A stretch of DNA of 64,000 nucleotides from Chloroflexota bacterium. Its GTDB lineage: Bacteria > Chloroflexota > Dehalococcoidia > Lucifugimonadales > Lucifugimonadaceae. The notes under the pieces were generated by a model. The model had not been told where the DNA came from and did no database searches. It was given only the letters and a program-made list of their open reading frames with translations. Shown here piece after piece: positions 8,548-17,848 of this stretch (positions within the stretch are counted from its first letter, which is position 1; each line of letters starts with the position of its first letter). The position numbers and the translations under genes are program-made. The DNA lies in contig PBKW01000011.1 in NCBI GenBank assembly GCA_002721615.1, forward strand, positions 137,211 to 201,210, given 5' to 3'.

Positions 8548-9498
8548 ATGCAAGGACGTTTTGGGAATTTAAAAATTTTTTCTGGAAATGCGAATATAAT
8601 TTTGGCAGAAAAAATTTGTGAATATTTGCATGAAAAACCAGGAAAGATACAGGTTTTTAAATTTCGAAACGATAATAGTTTTGTAAGAATTTTAGAAAAT
8701 ATTAGAGAACATGATGTTTTTATAGTTCAACCCACTAGCGGTAATGTTAACGATAGTATTATGGAGTTATTAATTATGATAGATGCTGCTAAAAGAGCGT
8801 CTGCTGGTAGAGTAACTGCTGTTATGCCTTACTATGGTTATGGTCGAACTGATAAAAAAGATCAACCTAGAGTTCCTATTACTGCAAGGTTGATAGCAGA
8901 TTTAATTTCAACTGCTGGTGCTGATCGAGTCCTAACAGTTGATTTACATGCTGCACAAATTCAAGGGTTCTTTAATATTCCTGTTGATGAATTGACTGCG
9001 GTACAAATGTTTGCAGATTATTTTTTGACAAAATCTCTAGATAATTTAGTAGTAATAGCAACAGATGTTGGTATTAGTAAAGATGCCAGAGATTTTGCCG
9101 AGAGATTAAAGGCACCATTAGCAATAGTTGAAAAAAGAAGAGTAGATAATGATGATAATGTTCAAACATTGAATATTATTGGAGATGTGAAAGGTAAAAT
9201 AGCAATAACTTTTGATGACGAAATAGATACTGGAGGTTCTTTGGTCCAAGCTTTAGCAGCGTTAGAAGATCAAGGAGCAAAGGAAGTTTATAGTTGTGCA
9301 ACACATGCAGTTTTTTCAAATGGAGCATTAGAAAGATTATCCGCTCATAATATTTTAAAAGAGATAATAGTTACAGATACTATTACACAAGAGGTTTCTT
9401 CAGGTAAACTTAAAGTTTTATCTATAGCACCTTTGCTAGGAGAAGCAATTTCAAGAATACAGACTGGAAGATCTGTTGGAGCTCTTTTTAAAGAATAA
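8548..9498 (+). CDS. prs: Ribose-phosphate pyrophosphokinase (PRPP synthetase)
   Basis: Makes PRPP from ribose 5-phosphate and ATP for nucleotide, NAD, His and Trp synthesis. The 316 residues align end to end with class I enzymes: MQGRFGNLKIFSGNAN, MPYYGYGRTDKKDQPR (ATP-binding flexible region), TVDLHAAQIQGFF with the metal-binding His, the Lys-Arg segment VEKRR, and the PRPP loop TFDDEIDTGGS (usually DDMIDTGGT). A very strong SD (AGGGGGG, 8536-8542) precedes the ATG. The divergent 178-bp interval to the MFS gene holds the promoter. secA follows after 13 nt. Confidence 0.96.
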   Translation: MQGRFGNLKIFSGNANIILAEKICEYLHEKPGKIQVFKFRNDNSFVRILENIREHDVFIVQPTSGNVNDSIMELLIMIDAAKRASAGRVTAVMPYYGYGRTDKKDQPRVPITARLIADLISTAGADRVLTVDLHAAQIQGFFNIPVDELTAVQMFADYFLTKSLDNLVVIATDVGISKDARDFAERLKAPLAIVEKRRVDNDDNVQTLNIIGDVKGKIAITFDDEIDTGGSLVQALAALEDQGAKEVYSCATHAVFSNGALERLSAHNILKEIIVTDTITQEVSSGKLKVLSIAPLLGEAISRIQTGRSVGALFKE

Positions 9499-9511
9499 GA
9501 ATATTTTATAA

Positions 9512-12157
9512 ATGGTAGATATTTTTTCAAAAATATTTGGAGATCCAAATAAGAAAATTATTCGTAACCTTTCTTCAATGGTCTCTGAGATAAATGATTT
9601 AGAAAAAGTTTATGAAGGTTTTTCTAGTCAAAATGATTTTATTGTTAAAACTGAGGAATTAAAGAATAGAATCTTAAACGGAGAAACTTTAGACGATATA
9701 CTTGTTGAAGCTTATGCATTGGTTAGAGAAGTATCAAAAAGAATTTTAGGTCAGAGACATTATGATGTTCAATTAATAGGAGGTATTGTTTTACATCAGG
9801 GGAAAATTGCTGAAATGAAAACTGGAGAAGGAAAGACCTTAGTGGCTACTCTTCCTTCTTATCTAAATGCATTATCAGGTCATGGTGTTCATGTTGTAAC
9901 TGTTAATGATTACTTATCTAAAAGAGATGCATCTTGGATGGGTCCAATTCATAGATTTCTTGGTTTAAAAGTAGGATGTTTACAACAGGATAAATCTTTT
10001 ATGTTACCTGAAAAACCTGTTGAGAACTCTAAAGGTGATTTTGAAGAATTAATTGAGGTAGAAAGAAATATAGCTTATTCCTGTGACATTCTTTATGGGA
10101 CAAATAACGAGTTTGGATTTGATTATTTAAGAGATAATATGGTTGATTTAAAATCAAGAATCGTACAGAAAGAACATGTTTTTGCTATCGTTGATGAAGT
10201 AGATAATATTTTAATAGATGAAGCAAGAACACCTTTAATAATTAGTGGTCCTGTAAAAGATAGAGGACAGGATTATAAAAAATTTGCTCATTTAGCTAGA
10301 ACATTGCATTTAGATGAAGATTTTACTAGTGATGAAAAAAACAGGACTATTAATTTAACTGAAGAGGGAATAAATAAAATTGAAAAAACTCTAAATATTT
10401 CTAATCTTTATGATCAAGAAAATTTTGGAGTAACTCATTTTATAGAAAATGCAATTAAAGCTAATATTCATTACATTAAAGATAGAGAATATGTGATAAA
10501 TGATGGACAAGTAGTTCTAGTAGATGAGTTTACTGGTAGATTGATGGAAGGAAGAAGATATTCTGATGGGCTACATCAAGCGATTGAAGCTAAAGAAAAT
10601 TTAAAAATTCAACGAGAATCGGCTACATATGCAACTATTACTTTGCAGAATTATTTCCGGATATATTCTAAATTGTCAGGAATGACTGGTACAGCTTCTA
10701 CTGAAGCAGAAGAATTTGATAAAATTTATGCTTTAGATGTTGTTCAAATTCCAACACATCGTCCAAATATTAGAGAAGATGTTCCTGATTTGATATTTAA
10801 TAGTGAAAAATCAAAATTTAATGCACTAGTAAAAAAAATCAAAGATCTACAAAAATCAGGTCAACCTGTATTAGTTGGAACTACAAGCATAGAAAAATCA
10901 GAATTGCTAAGTAATTTATTAAGAAGAAATGGTGTTAATCATCAAGTTCTTAATGCAAAACAACATGAAAAAGAAGCTGTAATAATTGCAGATGCTGGAA
11001 AAGAAGGTACTGTAACTGTAGCAACTAATATGGCTGGTAGAGGTACAGATATTATATTGGGAGGTAGTAAGGGTGTAGAGGAAAAGGAATGGGAAGTTAA
11101 TCATCAAAAAATTTTGGATTTAGGCGGATTAGTGATTTTAGGATCTGAGAGACATGAATCTAGAAGAATAGACAACCAATTGAGAGGTCGTGCGGGTAGA
11201 CAAGGTGATCCAGGAGGTACACAGTTTTATATATCAGCTGAGGATGATTTGATGAAAAGATTTGGTGGTGACAGAATTCAATCTATTATGAATATGGTTG
11301 GTTTAGATGAAGAAACTCCTATTGAGAATAAACTTTTGACTCGAGCAGTTGAGAGTGCTCAATCAAAAGTAGAAGGTTTTCATTTTGAAATAAGAAAAAC
11401 TCTAGTTGATTATGATGATGTTATCAATACACAGAGAGAAATAATTTATAAACTAAGAAAACAAGCCTTTAGTGATGATTTATTAAAAGAAAGAATTCTT
11501 GATATTATTCATAATGAAGCTGAAGATTTAGTTGCTGATTTTTACAGATCAGATAGTAATAAAGAAAATAATAATTTATTTTTCCAAGAGTTTTCAAAAA
11601 TTATTCCATCCTCAAAATCTGATTTTAAAATGATAGAAAATTTGACTGGAGATTCATCTGCCTTATCTGAAAAGCTTCATCAAATAATGGATAATCAATT
11701 TGATTTGTTAAAAGAAAATTTGCAACCTGATAAATTTGATGGTTGGTTAAGATTTGTGCTACTAAGATCTATAGATTCTCATTGGGTAGAACATCTAACA
11801 ATTATGGATAACATGAGACAAGGTATTGGCTTGCAAGCTGCTGGTCAGAGAGACCCTCTTGTTCAATATAAAACTATTGGATTCCAAATGTTTGAGGATT
11901 TAATGTTTAGAATTAATAGGGATATTTCAAGAACAATTTTTAATGTAGGTATAAATTTTGATTCCCCAAATTCTTCTAGAAATTCTAATGAATCCCTAAA
12001 TTCTTCTAAACGTTCTCTAATGGATGATGTCAACTTAGGTCACGGAGAAAAAAGAATTATTGGGAAAAAAATTGGTAGGAATGATCCATGTCCTTGTGGA
12101 AGTGGTAAGAAATATAAAAGATGCACAGCAACTGAAACATGTGGTGCCAAAGTTTAA
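9512..12157 (+). CDS. secA: Preprotein translocase ATPase SecA
   Basis: Motor of the Sec export pathway, acting at the membrane with SecYEG. At 881 residues it is full length. Walker A is MKTGEGKTLVATLP (about residue 105), the DEAD-equivalent is VDEVDNILIDEARTPLIISG, and the second motor domain has GRAGRQGDPGG. The helical scaffold is followed by IDSHWVEHL. The C-terminus ends in the zinc/SecB-binding SEC-C motif DPCPCGSGKKYKRC, preceded by a Ser/Asn-rich linker. It follows prs by 13 nt and precedes an unknown gene by 7 nt, so all three and valS probably form one operon. Confidence 0.98.
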   Translation: MVDIFSKIFGDPNKKIIRNLSSMVSEINDLEKVYEGFSSQNDFIVKTEELKNRILNGETLDDILVEAYALVREVSKRILGQRHYDVQLIGGIVLHQGKIAEMKTGEGKTLVATLPSYLNALSGHGVHVVTVNDYLSKRDASWMGPIHRFLGLKVGCLQQDKSFMLPEKPVENSKGDFEELIEVERNIAYSCDILYGTNNEFGFDYLRDNMVDLKSRIVQKEHVFAIVDEVDNILIDEARTPLIISGPVKDRGQDYKKFAHLARTLHLDEDFTSDEKNRTINLTEEGINKIEKTLNISNLYDQENFGVTHFIENAIKANIHYIKDREYVINDGQVVLVDEFTGRLMEGRRYSDGLHQAIEAKENLKIQRESATYATITLQNYFRIYSKLSGMTGTASTEAEEFDKIYALDVVQIPTHRPNIREDVPDLIFNSEKSKFNALVKKIKDLQKSGQPVLVGTTSIEKSELLSNLLRRNGVNHQVLNAKQHEKEAVIIADAGKEGTVTVATNMAGRGTDIILGGSKGVEEKEWEVNHQKILDLGGLVILGSERHESRRIDNQLRGRAGRQGDPGGTQFYISAEDDLMKRFGGDRIQSIMNMVGLDEETPIENKLLTRAVESAQSKVEGFHFEIRKTLVDYDDVINTQREIIYKLRKQAFSDDLLKERILDIIHNEAEDLVADFYRSDSNKENNNLFFQEFSKIIPSSKSDFKMIENLTGDSSALSEKLHQIMDNQFDLLKENLQPDKFDGWLRFVLLRSIDSHWVEHLTIMDNMRQGIGLQAAGQRDPLVQYKTIGFQMFEDLMFRINRDISRTIFNVGINFDSPNSSRNSNESLNSSKRSLMDDVNLGHGEKRIIGKKIGRNDPCPCGSGKKYKRCTATETCGAKV

Positions 12158-12164
12158 TTAGTAA

Positions 12165-12932
12165 ATGAATGATATTCTCAAGGGTTTTTTAGGAATTGAT
12201 AGAAATTTTTTTGATGATGAATTCTTAAAAGAAAATCATTCACCTGAAATTTATTTTGAATTAGTTGAAAAGTCATTGAAAGATGGATTTGATTGGAGAG
12301 AAGTTGTTTTGGATACTATAAAGATTTGGGGTATACCTGAAGAAAAACATGGCAATAAAAAATCAATTTATCTAATTTCTGGAGAAGCATTTAATTGGAT
12401 TAGATTAGCAACAAGGATAATTAATTCGTTTAAAATTCTGCCGCCTAAAGAAGATATAAATAACTTTCTATTTACGGGATTCTTACCTGATGGTTTTTCT
12501 GAAAATAAATTTAAATCTAAAATTGGAGATGTAAAATTTAGAGGATGGCAAAATTATTTTTACGGTGTAATTGTAGAAGAGTGTGTAATTGAATTATCAA
12601 AATTAAAATATTTAAAAAAAATGTTTTCTTCTGGAATTGATATTTCTGAAGAAATTTTCGATGAAGTTTATGAAGAAATTTATGGTAATACTTTTAAAGT
12701 TTTATGGGAAAATTTTAATTTTTATGATCAAAAAGGTAAGAGGAATAAAAAATATTATTTGCCTAAGACTACTGATCAATCACAAATTGATGAGTTTACA
12801 TATTGGTTATTTAAAAATAGGTTAATGAAGTCTACTCCCGAAGTTTTTGCTAGTAGAGTCAATGAGGCATTGAAATATTTGGATAATGTGAAAATGAATA
12901 ATATTATAAGAAGATCTATTAATCAGATTTAG
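12165..12932 (+). CDS. Unknown protein between secA and valS
   Basis: I do not recognise this 255-residue protein. It is hydrophilic, rich in Lys, Glu, Phe and Tyr, has no signal peptide or membrane segment, and looks mainly helical. The densest part reads WQNYFYGVIVEECVIELSKL (about 127-146). The N-terminal part has FDWREVVLDTIKIWGIPE, and the C-terminus has FASRVNEALKYLDNVK. No nucleotide-binding or metal motif is obvious. It begins 7 nt after secA and ends 12 nt before valS, so it is surely co-transcribed with both. Base composition and codon use match its neighbours, arguing for a resident gene rather than an insertion. Confidence 0.85.
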   Translation: MNDILKGFLGIDRNFFDDEFLKENHSPEIYFELVEKSLKDGFDWREVVLDTIKIWGIPEEKHGNKKSIYLISGEAFNWIRLATRIINSFKILPPKEDINNFLFTGFLPDGFSENKFKSKIGDVKFRGWQNYFYGVIVEECVIELSKLKYLKKMFSSGIDISEEIFDEVYEEIYGNTFKVLWENFNFYDQKGKRNKKYYLPKTTDQSQIDEFTYWLFKNRLMKSTPEVFASRVNEALKYLDNVKMNNIIRRSINQI

Positions 12933-12944
12933 GATGGAATTATT

Positions 12945-15554
12945 GTGACAGAGAAATTTTTAAATATAAAAATGGATGATTTCCCTAAAAATTATGATTT
13001 TTCTTTATCAGAAGAAACTATAATTAATAAATGGGAAAATTCAGGGATTTTTAAATGGAATTCTAAAATTTCTGATAAAGAAATTTTTTCTGTTGATACT
13101 CCTCCTCCGACTGCTAGTGGATATCTTCATATGGGGCACATTTTCTCTTATACTCATCAAGATTTTATAGTTAGATTTCAAAGGATGATAGGGAAAAATA
13201 TTTTTTATCCAATGGGATGGGATGATAATGGATTGCCTACAGAGAGAAGAGTTCAAGATTACTTCAATGTAAGATGTGATCCATCTCAAACATCCATAAA
13301 AAATATTATAGATGTTGTTAAATCTAGAGATAAAAAAAGTAATCCTTTGAAAGTCTCCAGAAATAATTTTATTGAATTATGTCATTTGGTTACTCAAGAA
13401 GATGAGAAAGTTTTTAAAGATGTTTTTACAAAAATAGCACTTTCTGTAGATTGGACTCAAGAGTATTCTACTATTGGAAAACTACCTAGAAAATTAGCTC
13501 AAAAAAGCTTTTTAGATCTTTTTAATAAAGGTCATATTTACAATACTGATTTTCCAGTAATGTGGGATCCTGGCTTTCAAACCGCTGTTGCACAAGCTGA
13601 GGTAGAAGATAGAGAAGTTGAAGGTGCTTTTCATGATATTGAATTTTCAATTCCTGATATTGATATAAATTTCACGATTTCTACAACAAGACCAGAATTG
13701 TTACCTGCTTGCGTTGGAATCACTGCCCACCCAGATGATAAAAGATATAAAGATTTTTTTGGTAAAAAAGCTGTTACCCCATTATTTGGAGTTTCAGTGC
13801 CAATTTTCGCTAGCGATTTAGTTGATCCTGAGAAAGGAACTGGGATATTGATGGTTTGTACTTTTGGAGATCAGGTGGATGTTCAATGGTGGAAAGAGAA
13901 CAATTTACAATTAAGACAACTGTTAGATTATTATGGGAGATTTAAAGAAGTTGAGTTTGGAAAAAAAGGATGGGAATCTTCAAGTCCCGAAAAAGCAAAT
14001 TCTATTTATAAACTTTTAATAGGAAGAACAGTTAAACAAGGTAGAGGGATTATTGTGGATAATTTAAAAGATCCAAAAAACTTTGAAGACTCTAAAATAG
14101 CATTGATTGGTGATATTAAAAAAATTACTCATTCTGTAAGATTTTATGAAAGAAGTAAGGTTCCTCTAGAATATTTGAGTACAAGACAGTGGTTTGTAAG
14201 TTTGATGGATAAAAAATCAGATCTAATTCAAAAAGGGAAACAAATTTCTTGGCACCCTGAATTTATGAGAAAAAGATATGAGGATTGGACAGAAAATTTG
14301 CAGTCTGATTGGTGTATAAGTAGACAAAGGTTTTTTGGAGTTCCTTTTCCTGTATGGTATTCATTAGATAGCTTTTCAAAACCAGATTTTGAAAATCCTA
14401 TTATTGCATCTATTGAGAATTTGCCTGTTGATCCCACTGAAGATACGCCTGATGGATATGATTCAACGCAGAGAGGTAAACCTAATGGATTTATTGGAGA
14501 GTCGGATGTTTTTGATACATGGTTTACTAGTAGTTTGTCTCCTCAAATTGCTGCTAAATGGGATGAATCAGAAGATAATATGAATAAAGTTTTCCCAAAT
14601 AACATTAGACCTCAGAGTCATGAAATCATAAGAACTTGGGCTTTCTATACTATCGTAAAATCTCTTTTGCATCATGATTCTATTCCTTGGAAAAATGTAG
14701 TTATTAGCGGTTGGATATTAGATCCGGATAGAAAAAAAATGAGTAAAAGTAAAGGGAATGTTATAACTCCTTCAGATTTAATTAATGAATATGGAACTGA
14801 TCCAGTGAGATATTGGGCTGCTAGTGCAAGGCTAGGAACAGATACTGCTTTTGATGAACAAATATTTAAGATTGGTAAACGTTTATCTACAAAAATATAC
14901 AATGCTAGTAAATTTGTATTGTCTCAGGATGCTTTGGTGGGAGATATAAAAAACCCTTTAGACTTATCTTTTTTAGCAAATTTGATAGAACAAGTAGATA
15001 TATGTTCTAAAAGTTTCAATAAGTTTAATTTTGCTGAATCCATGATGGTAACAGAAAAATTTTTCTGGAATATGTTTACTGATAATTATCTAGAATTAGT
15101 TAAAAATAGAGCAAGACAAAATGAATATTTAGAGCAACAAACTTCTTCAGTTGCTACATTGAGATTAACTTTGAACGTTTTGTTAAGGTTGTTTGCTCCA
15201 GTTCTTCCGATAATTACGGATGAAATATGGAGTTGGGTTTTTGATAAAGAAACTGGAATAGACTCTATTCATTCTGCTCCATGGCCTAGCAAAGAAGAAA
15301 TATTAAAGTATTCTTCTGAAGAAGGTAATAAAGAATTATTTCTTACTACATGTGATGCAATTCGTTCTATTAGAAAATCAAAATCACAAAATGGATATAG
15401 ATTAGGTGCTGAAGTTAAATCTATATTATTGGTTGGCAGTGAAAAGGATATAAAATTTTTAGAATTAGCTAAGAATGATATATCTACTGCAGCAAGATGC
15501 GAAGTACTAAATCTAAAATTAGGCAAAAATCTTGAGGCAAGTATTATAGATTAA
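12945..15554 (+). CDS. valS: Valyl-tRNA synthetase
   Basis: Class I aminoacyl-tRNA synthetase charging tRNA-Val. The ATP-binding signature is present as HMGH (in DTPPPTASGYLHMGH), and the second as KMSKSKGN. The segment FYPMGWDDNGLPTERRVQ with a following GVRCDP-like element (NVRCDPS) is the form seen in actinobacterial-type ValS. The editing domain includes TTRPELLPACV and DQVDVQWW. At 869 residues it lacks much of the C-terminal coiled-coil seen in E. coli ValS (951). The GTG start is preceded by AGGATGG. It converges with the small gene at 15557. Confidence 0.96.
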   Translation: MTEKFLNIKMDDFPKNYDFSLSEETIINKWENSGIFKWNSKISDKEIFSVDTPPPTASGYLHMGHIFSYTHQDFIVRFQRMIGKNIFYPMGWDDNGLPTERRVQDYFNVRCDPSQTSIKNIIDVVKSRDKKSNPLKVSRNNFIELCHLVTQEDEKVFKDVFTKIALSVDWTQEYSTIGKLPRKLAQKSFLDLFNKGHIYNTDFPVMWDPGFQTAVAQAEVEDREVEGAFHDIEFSIPDIDINFTISTTRPELLPACVGITAHPDDKRYKDFFGKKAVTPLFGVSVPIFASDLVDPEKGTGILMVCTFGDQVDVQWWKENNLQLRQLLDYYGRFKEVEFGKKGWESSSPEKANSIYKLLIGRTVKQGRGIIVDNLKDPKNFEDSKIALIGDIKKITHSVRFYERSKVPLEYLSTRQWFVSLMDKKSDLIQKGKQISWHPEFMRKRYEDWTENLQSDWCISRQRFFGVPFPVWYSLDSFSKPDFENPIIASIENLPVDPTEDTPDGYDSTQRGKPNGFIGESDVFDTWFTSSLSPQIAAKWDESEDNMNKVFPNNIRPQSHEIIRTWAFYTIVKSLLHHDSIPWKNVVISGWILDPDRKKMSKSKGNVITPSDLINEYGTDPVRYWAASARLGTDTAFDEQIFKIGKRLSTKIYNASKFVLSQDALVGDIKNPLDLSFLANLIEQVDICSKSFNKFNFAESMMVTEKFFWNMFTDNYLELVKNRARQNEYLEQQTSSVATLRLTLNVLLRLFAPVLPIITDEIWSWVFDKETGIDSIHSAPWPSKEEILKYSSEEGNKELFLTTCDAIRSIRKSKSQNGYRLGAEVKSILLVGSEKDIKFLELAKNDISTAARCEVLNLKLGKNLEASIID

Positions 15555-15556
15555 AA

Positions 15557-15814
15557 TTATTCTAATATTTCTGACTCTACCTCTAGATCCATTCCGCAGA
15601 ATTCAATCCAAGGTTTAAAGTCTTCTACAAATTTTTTCCCCTCTTCCAAGGATGTTAAACCTTTTATAGATCTACCTGGATCATATCCTCTCGCTTTTGC
15701 CATTGCTTCAATGCCTCTTTTAGTAGTTCTAACTCCTCCTAAAATCATAGTGTTATCTTCCTCAATAACTACTAGATCAAGGCCATTTTTCTTTTTTTTC
15801 CAAATTAATTTCAT
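15557..15814 (-). CDS. Small unknown protein at the end of the CoA operon
   Basis: 85 residues with no family I can name. It begins with a basic stretch (KLIWKKKKNG), followed by LDLVVIEEDNTMILGGVRTTKRGIEAMAKARGY-like alternation of beta and helix, and ends acidic. AGGAAAG precedes the ATG at a normal distance, and the gene starts 24 nt after coaBC on the same strand. Both support a real gene. The short GGVRTTKRGIEAMAKARG part could be a nucleic-acid or nucleotide contact, but that is a guess. Confidence 0.65.
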   Translation of the reverse strand: MKLIWKKKKNGLDLVVIEEDNTMILGGVRTTKRGIEAMAKARGYDPGRSIKGLTSLEEGKKFVEDFKPWIEFCGMDLEVESEILE

Positions 15815-15838
15815 TTCTTTCCTTTTTTTCTATAGATT

Positions 15839-17053
15839 CTAACTAATTAATGAAATTGTTTCATCTAATAAAATATGAGCTAATTCAGTTTTAGGCATAA
15901 TAGGTAATTCATTAATTGATCCATCCTTTTGTATTAATGTTACTTGATTATTGTCACTATTAAATCCAATATCATTTCTTGATACATCATTAGCGACAAT
16001 CATATCAAGATTTTTATTTTTCAATTTAATTTTTGCATTTTCTATAATATTTTCTGTTTCAGCTGCAAAAGCTATTTTAGTTAAATTATTGTTTTTTAAT
16101 TTTTTAATAATGTCTGAAGTTTTTTCTAATTCAAGATTAAAGTTAGATTCTTTTAGGTTTTTCTTAATTTTTTGGGTTTCTATATTTTTGGGTTTGAAAT
16201 CACATACTGCTGCTGCCATTATAATTATATCTGATGATTCAGCCTTATTTAGAATGATCTTTTCTAAATCTGAAGATGTTTCAACATAATGATTTTTTAC
16301 TCCTAATGGAACAGGGAGAGAAATATTTTCAGCAGAAAATAGTGAAACATCTGCTCCTCTATCTCTAGCAGCAGTTGCTATTGCATAACCCATTTTACCA
16401 CTGGATCTATTTCCTATATATCTGACAGGATCAATAAATTCTCTCGTACCTCCAGCTGAAATAATTATTTTCTTTGAACTCAAATCTCCATTTTTAGACA
16501 TTAATAACGTAGCAGTTTCTATGATAAAATTCGGTTTAACCATTCTACCTTTTCCTATAATTCCAGATGCTAGTCTTCCTATTTGAGGTTCAAGTATATG
16601 GAATCTATTTTTTTCTAAAGACTTTAGATTTCTACTAACATTATTTTCATACATTCCTGCATCCATTGCAGGTGCAAGAATCACAGGTGAATTACTTGCA
16701 GAAATTGTTCCGGTTATAAGATCATCTGTGATTCCATGTGATATCTTTGCTATAGAGTTTGCTGTTATAGGAGCAACAATTATTAAATCTGTATTTTTAG
16801 CAATATATACATGATCAATATTTATCTCACTAAAATTTTCAAAATAGTTAGTCATCACAGGTTTATGACTTAATGCTTCGAAAGTATTTTTCCCAACAAA
16901 ATTTTCAGCATTTTTACTCATTAGAACAGAGACATTTGCTCCTAACTGAACAAGTTTACTGACTAAATCTGCACTTTTATATGCAGCAATACTTCCGGTA
17001 ACACCAACAGTAATATTTTTTCCTTCAAGAGGATTTCTCTTAATTTTTTCCAT
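15839..17053 (-). CDS. coaBC: Bifunctional phosphopantothenoylcysteine decarboxylase / phosphopantothenate-cysteine ligase
   Basis: Catalyses two consecutive CoA steps: CTP-dependent coupling of cysteine to 4'-phosphopantothenate (CoaB), then FMN-dependent decarboxylation (CoaC). The N-terminal CoaC half shows GSIAAYKSADLVSKL, the catalytic His in EALSHKP and the loop APAMDAGMYEN (usually PAMN; here Asp replaces Asn). The C-terminal CoaB half shows SAGGTREFIDPVRYIGNRSSGKMG and AAAVCDFKP. At 404 residues it is of normal length. It follows coaX by 9 nt, so two CoA steps are adjacent. Confidence 0.96.
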   Translation of the reverse strand: MEKIKRNPLEGKNITVGVTGSIAAYKSADLVSKLVQLGANVSVLMSKNAENFVGKNTFEALSHKPVMTNYFENFSEINIDHVYIAKNTDLIIVAPITANSIAKISHGITDDLITGTISASNSPVILAPAMDAGMYENNVSRNLKSLEKNRFHILEPQIGRLASGIIGKGRMVKPNFIIETATLLMSKNGDLSSKKIIISAGGTREFIDPVRYIGNRSSGKMGYAIATAARDRGADVSLFSAENISLPVPLGVKNHYVETSSDLEKIILNKAESSDIIIMAAAVCDFKPKNIETQKIKKNLKESNFNLELEKTSDIIKKLKNNNLTKIAFAAETENIIENAKIKLKNKNLDMIVANDVSRNDIGFNSDNNQVTLIQKDGSINELPIMPKTELAHILLDETISLIS

Positions 17054-17062
17054 AATGATATT

Positions 17063-17845
17063 TTATCTGAAATTTAAATTATAAATGAAATATAGACCTT
17101 TCAAAGTTAAATCTTGGTCTACTCTATCAAAATTCTTAGTGTAGGAAGACATTAATGGGGCTAAGCCTCCTGTTGCTATTACAAATATTTTTTTACTATT
17201 TGTATACTCTTCGATTTCTTTTTTGAAACTTGTTATCATTCCTTCTACAAGGAAAAGATATCCCCAGAATAATCCTGATTGTAAAGAATCATTAGTGTTG
17301 TTACCGATAATTTTTTTTGTTGGGGTTACTTTAATTCTATTTAATAAAGAAGTGTTTATATATAAAGCTTCTGATGCTACTTCTATACCAGGTGAAATAG
17401 CGCCACCTAAATATTTTCCAGATTCTGTAATGGCATCAAAAACTGTTGCAGTTCCAAAATCTACAATAATTTTATTATTTGGGTATAAAGATGTTGCTGC
17501 TACAGCATCACATATTCTATCTGAACCAACATCTGATGGTTTATTATAAAGTATCTCAAGATTGGTTTTTGTTTCAGAATTCATAATATGTATATTTACA
17601 TTTGTGATTTTTTGAATGGAGTCTTTTATATGATTAGTTATTGAAGGAACAACTGATCCAATGATTACTCCATTGAGATCTTTGTAATTTTGAAAATCTT
17701 TATTAAAAAAGTTGAAAATTTTATCTTGATATTCTATTTGTGATAATTTTAAATTAGTTTTTAATGATTTCTTCATAATAAGAGATTCATTTTGGAATAT
17801 TCCCATAGAAATATTTGTATTTCCAATATCTACTGCCAATAACAT
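17063..17845 (-). CDS. coaX: Type III pantothenate kinase
   Basis: Phosphorylates pantothenate, the first committed step to CoA, using the ASKHA fold and a monovalent cation. Diagnostic motifs are DIGNTNISMGIF at the N-terminus, GSDRICDAVAA, IIVDFGTATVFDAI and GGAISPGIEVASEAL, with ATGGLAPLM near the C-terminus. At 260 residues it is typical. It starts 3 nt after the nnrDE stop and precedes coaBC, forming an acpS-nnrDE-coaX-coaBC cofactor operon on the minus strand. Confidence 0.96.
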   Translation of the reverse strand: MLLAVDIGNTNISMGIFQNESLIMKKSLKTNLKLSQIEYQDKIFNFFNKDFQNYKDLNGVIIGSVVPSITNHIKDSIQKITNVNIHIMNSETKTNLEILYNKPSDVGSDRICDAVAATSLYPNNKIIVDFGTATVFDAITESGKYLGGAISPGIEVASEALYINTSLLNRIKVTPTKKIIGNNTNDSLQSGLFWGYLFLVEGMITSFKKEIEEYTNSKKIFVIATGGLAPLMSSYTKNFDRVDQDLTLKGLYFIYNLNFR

Positions 17846-17848
17846 AAT

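Noticed and set aside
15951-16289. 112-codon open frame opposite coaBC
   Set aside because: It is exactly antisense to the conserved CoaB/CoaC coding sequence, has no SD and encodes a low-complexity Ile/Phe/Ser-rich protein, as expected from AT-rich shadow frames.
17223-17549. 108-codon open frame opposite coaX
   Set aside because: It is a shadow of the strongly conserved pantothenate kinase sequence.
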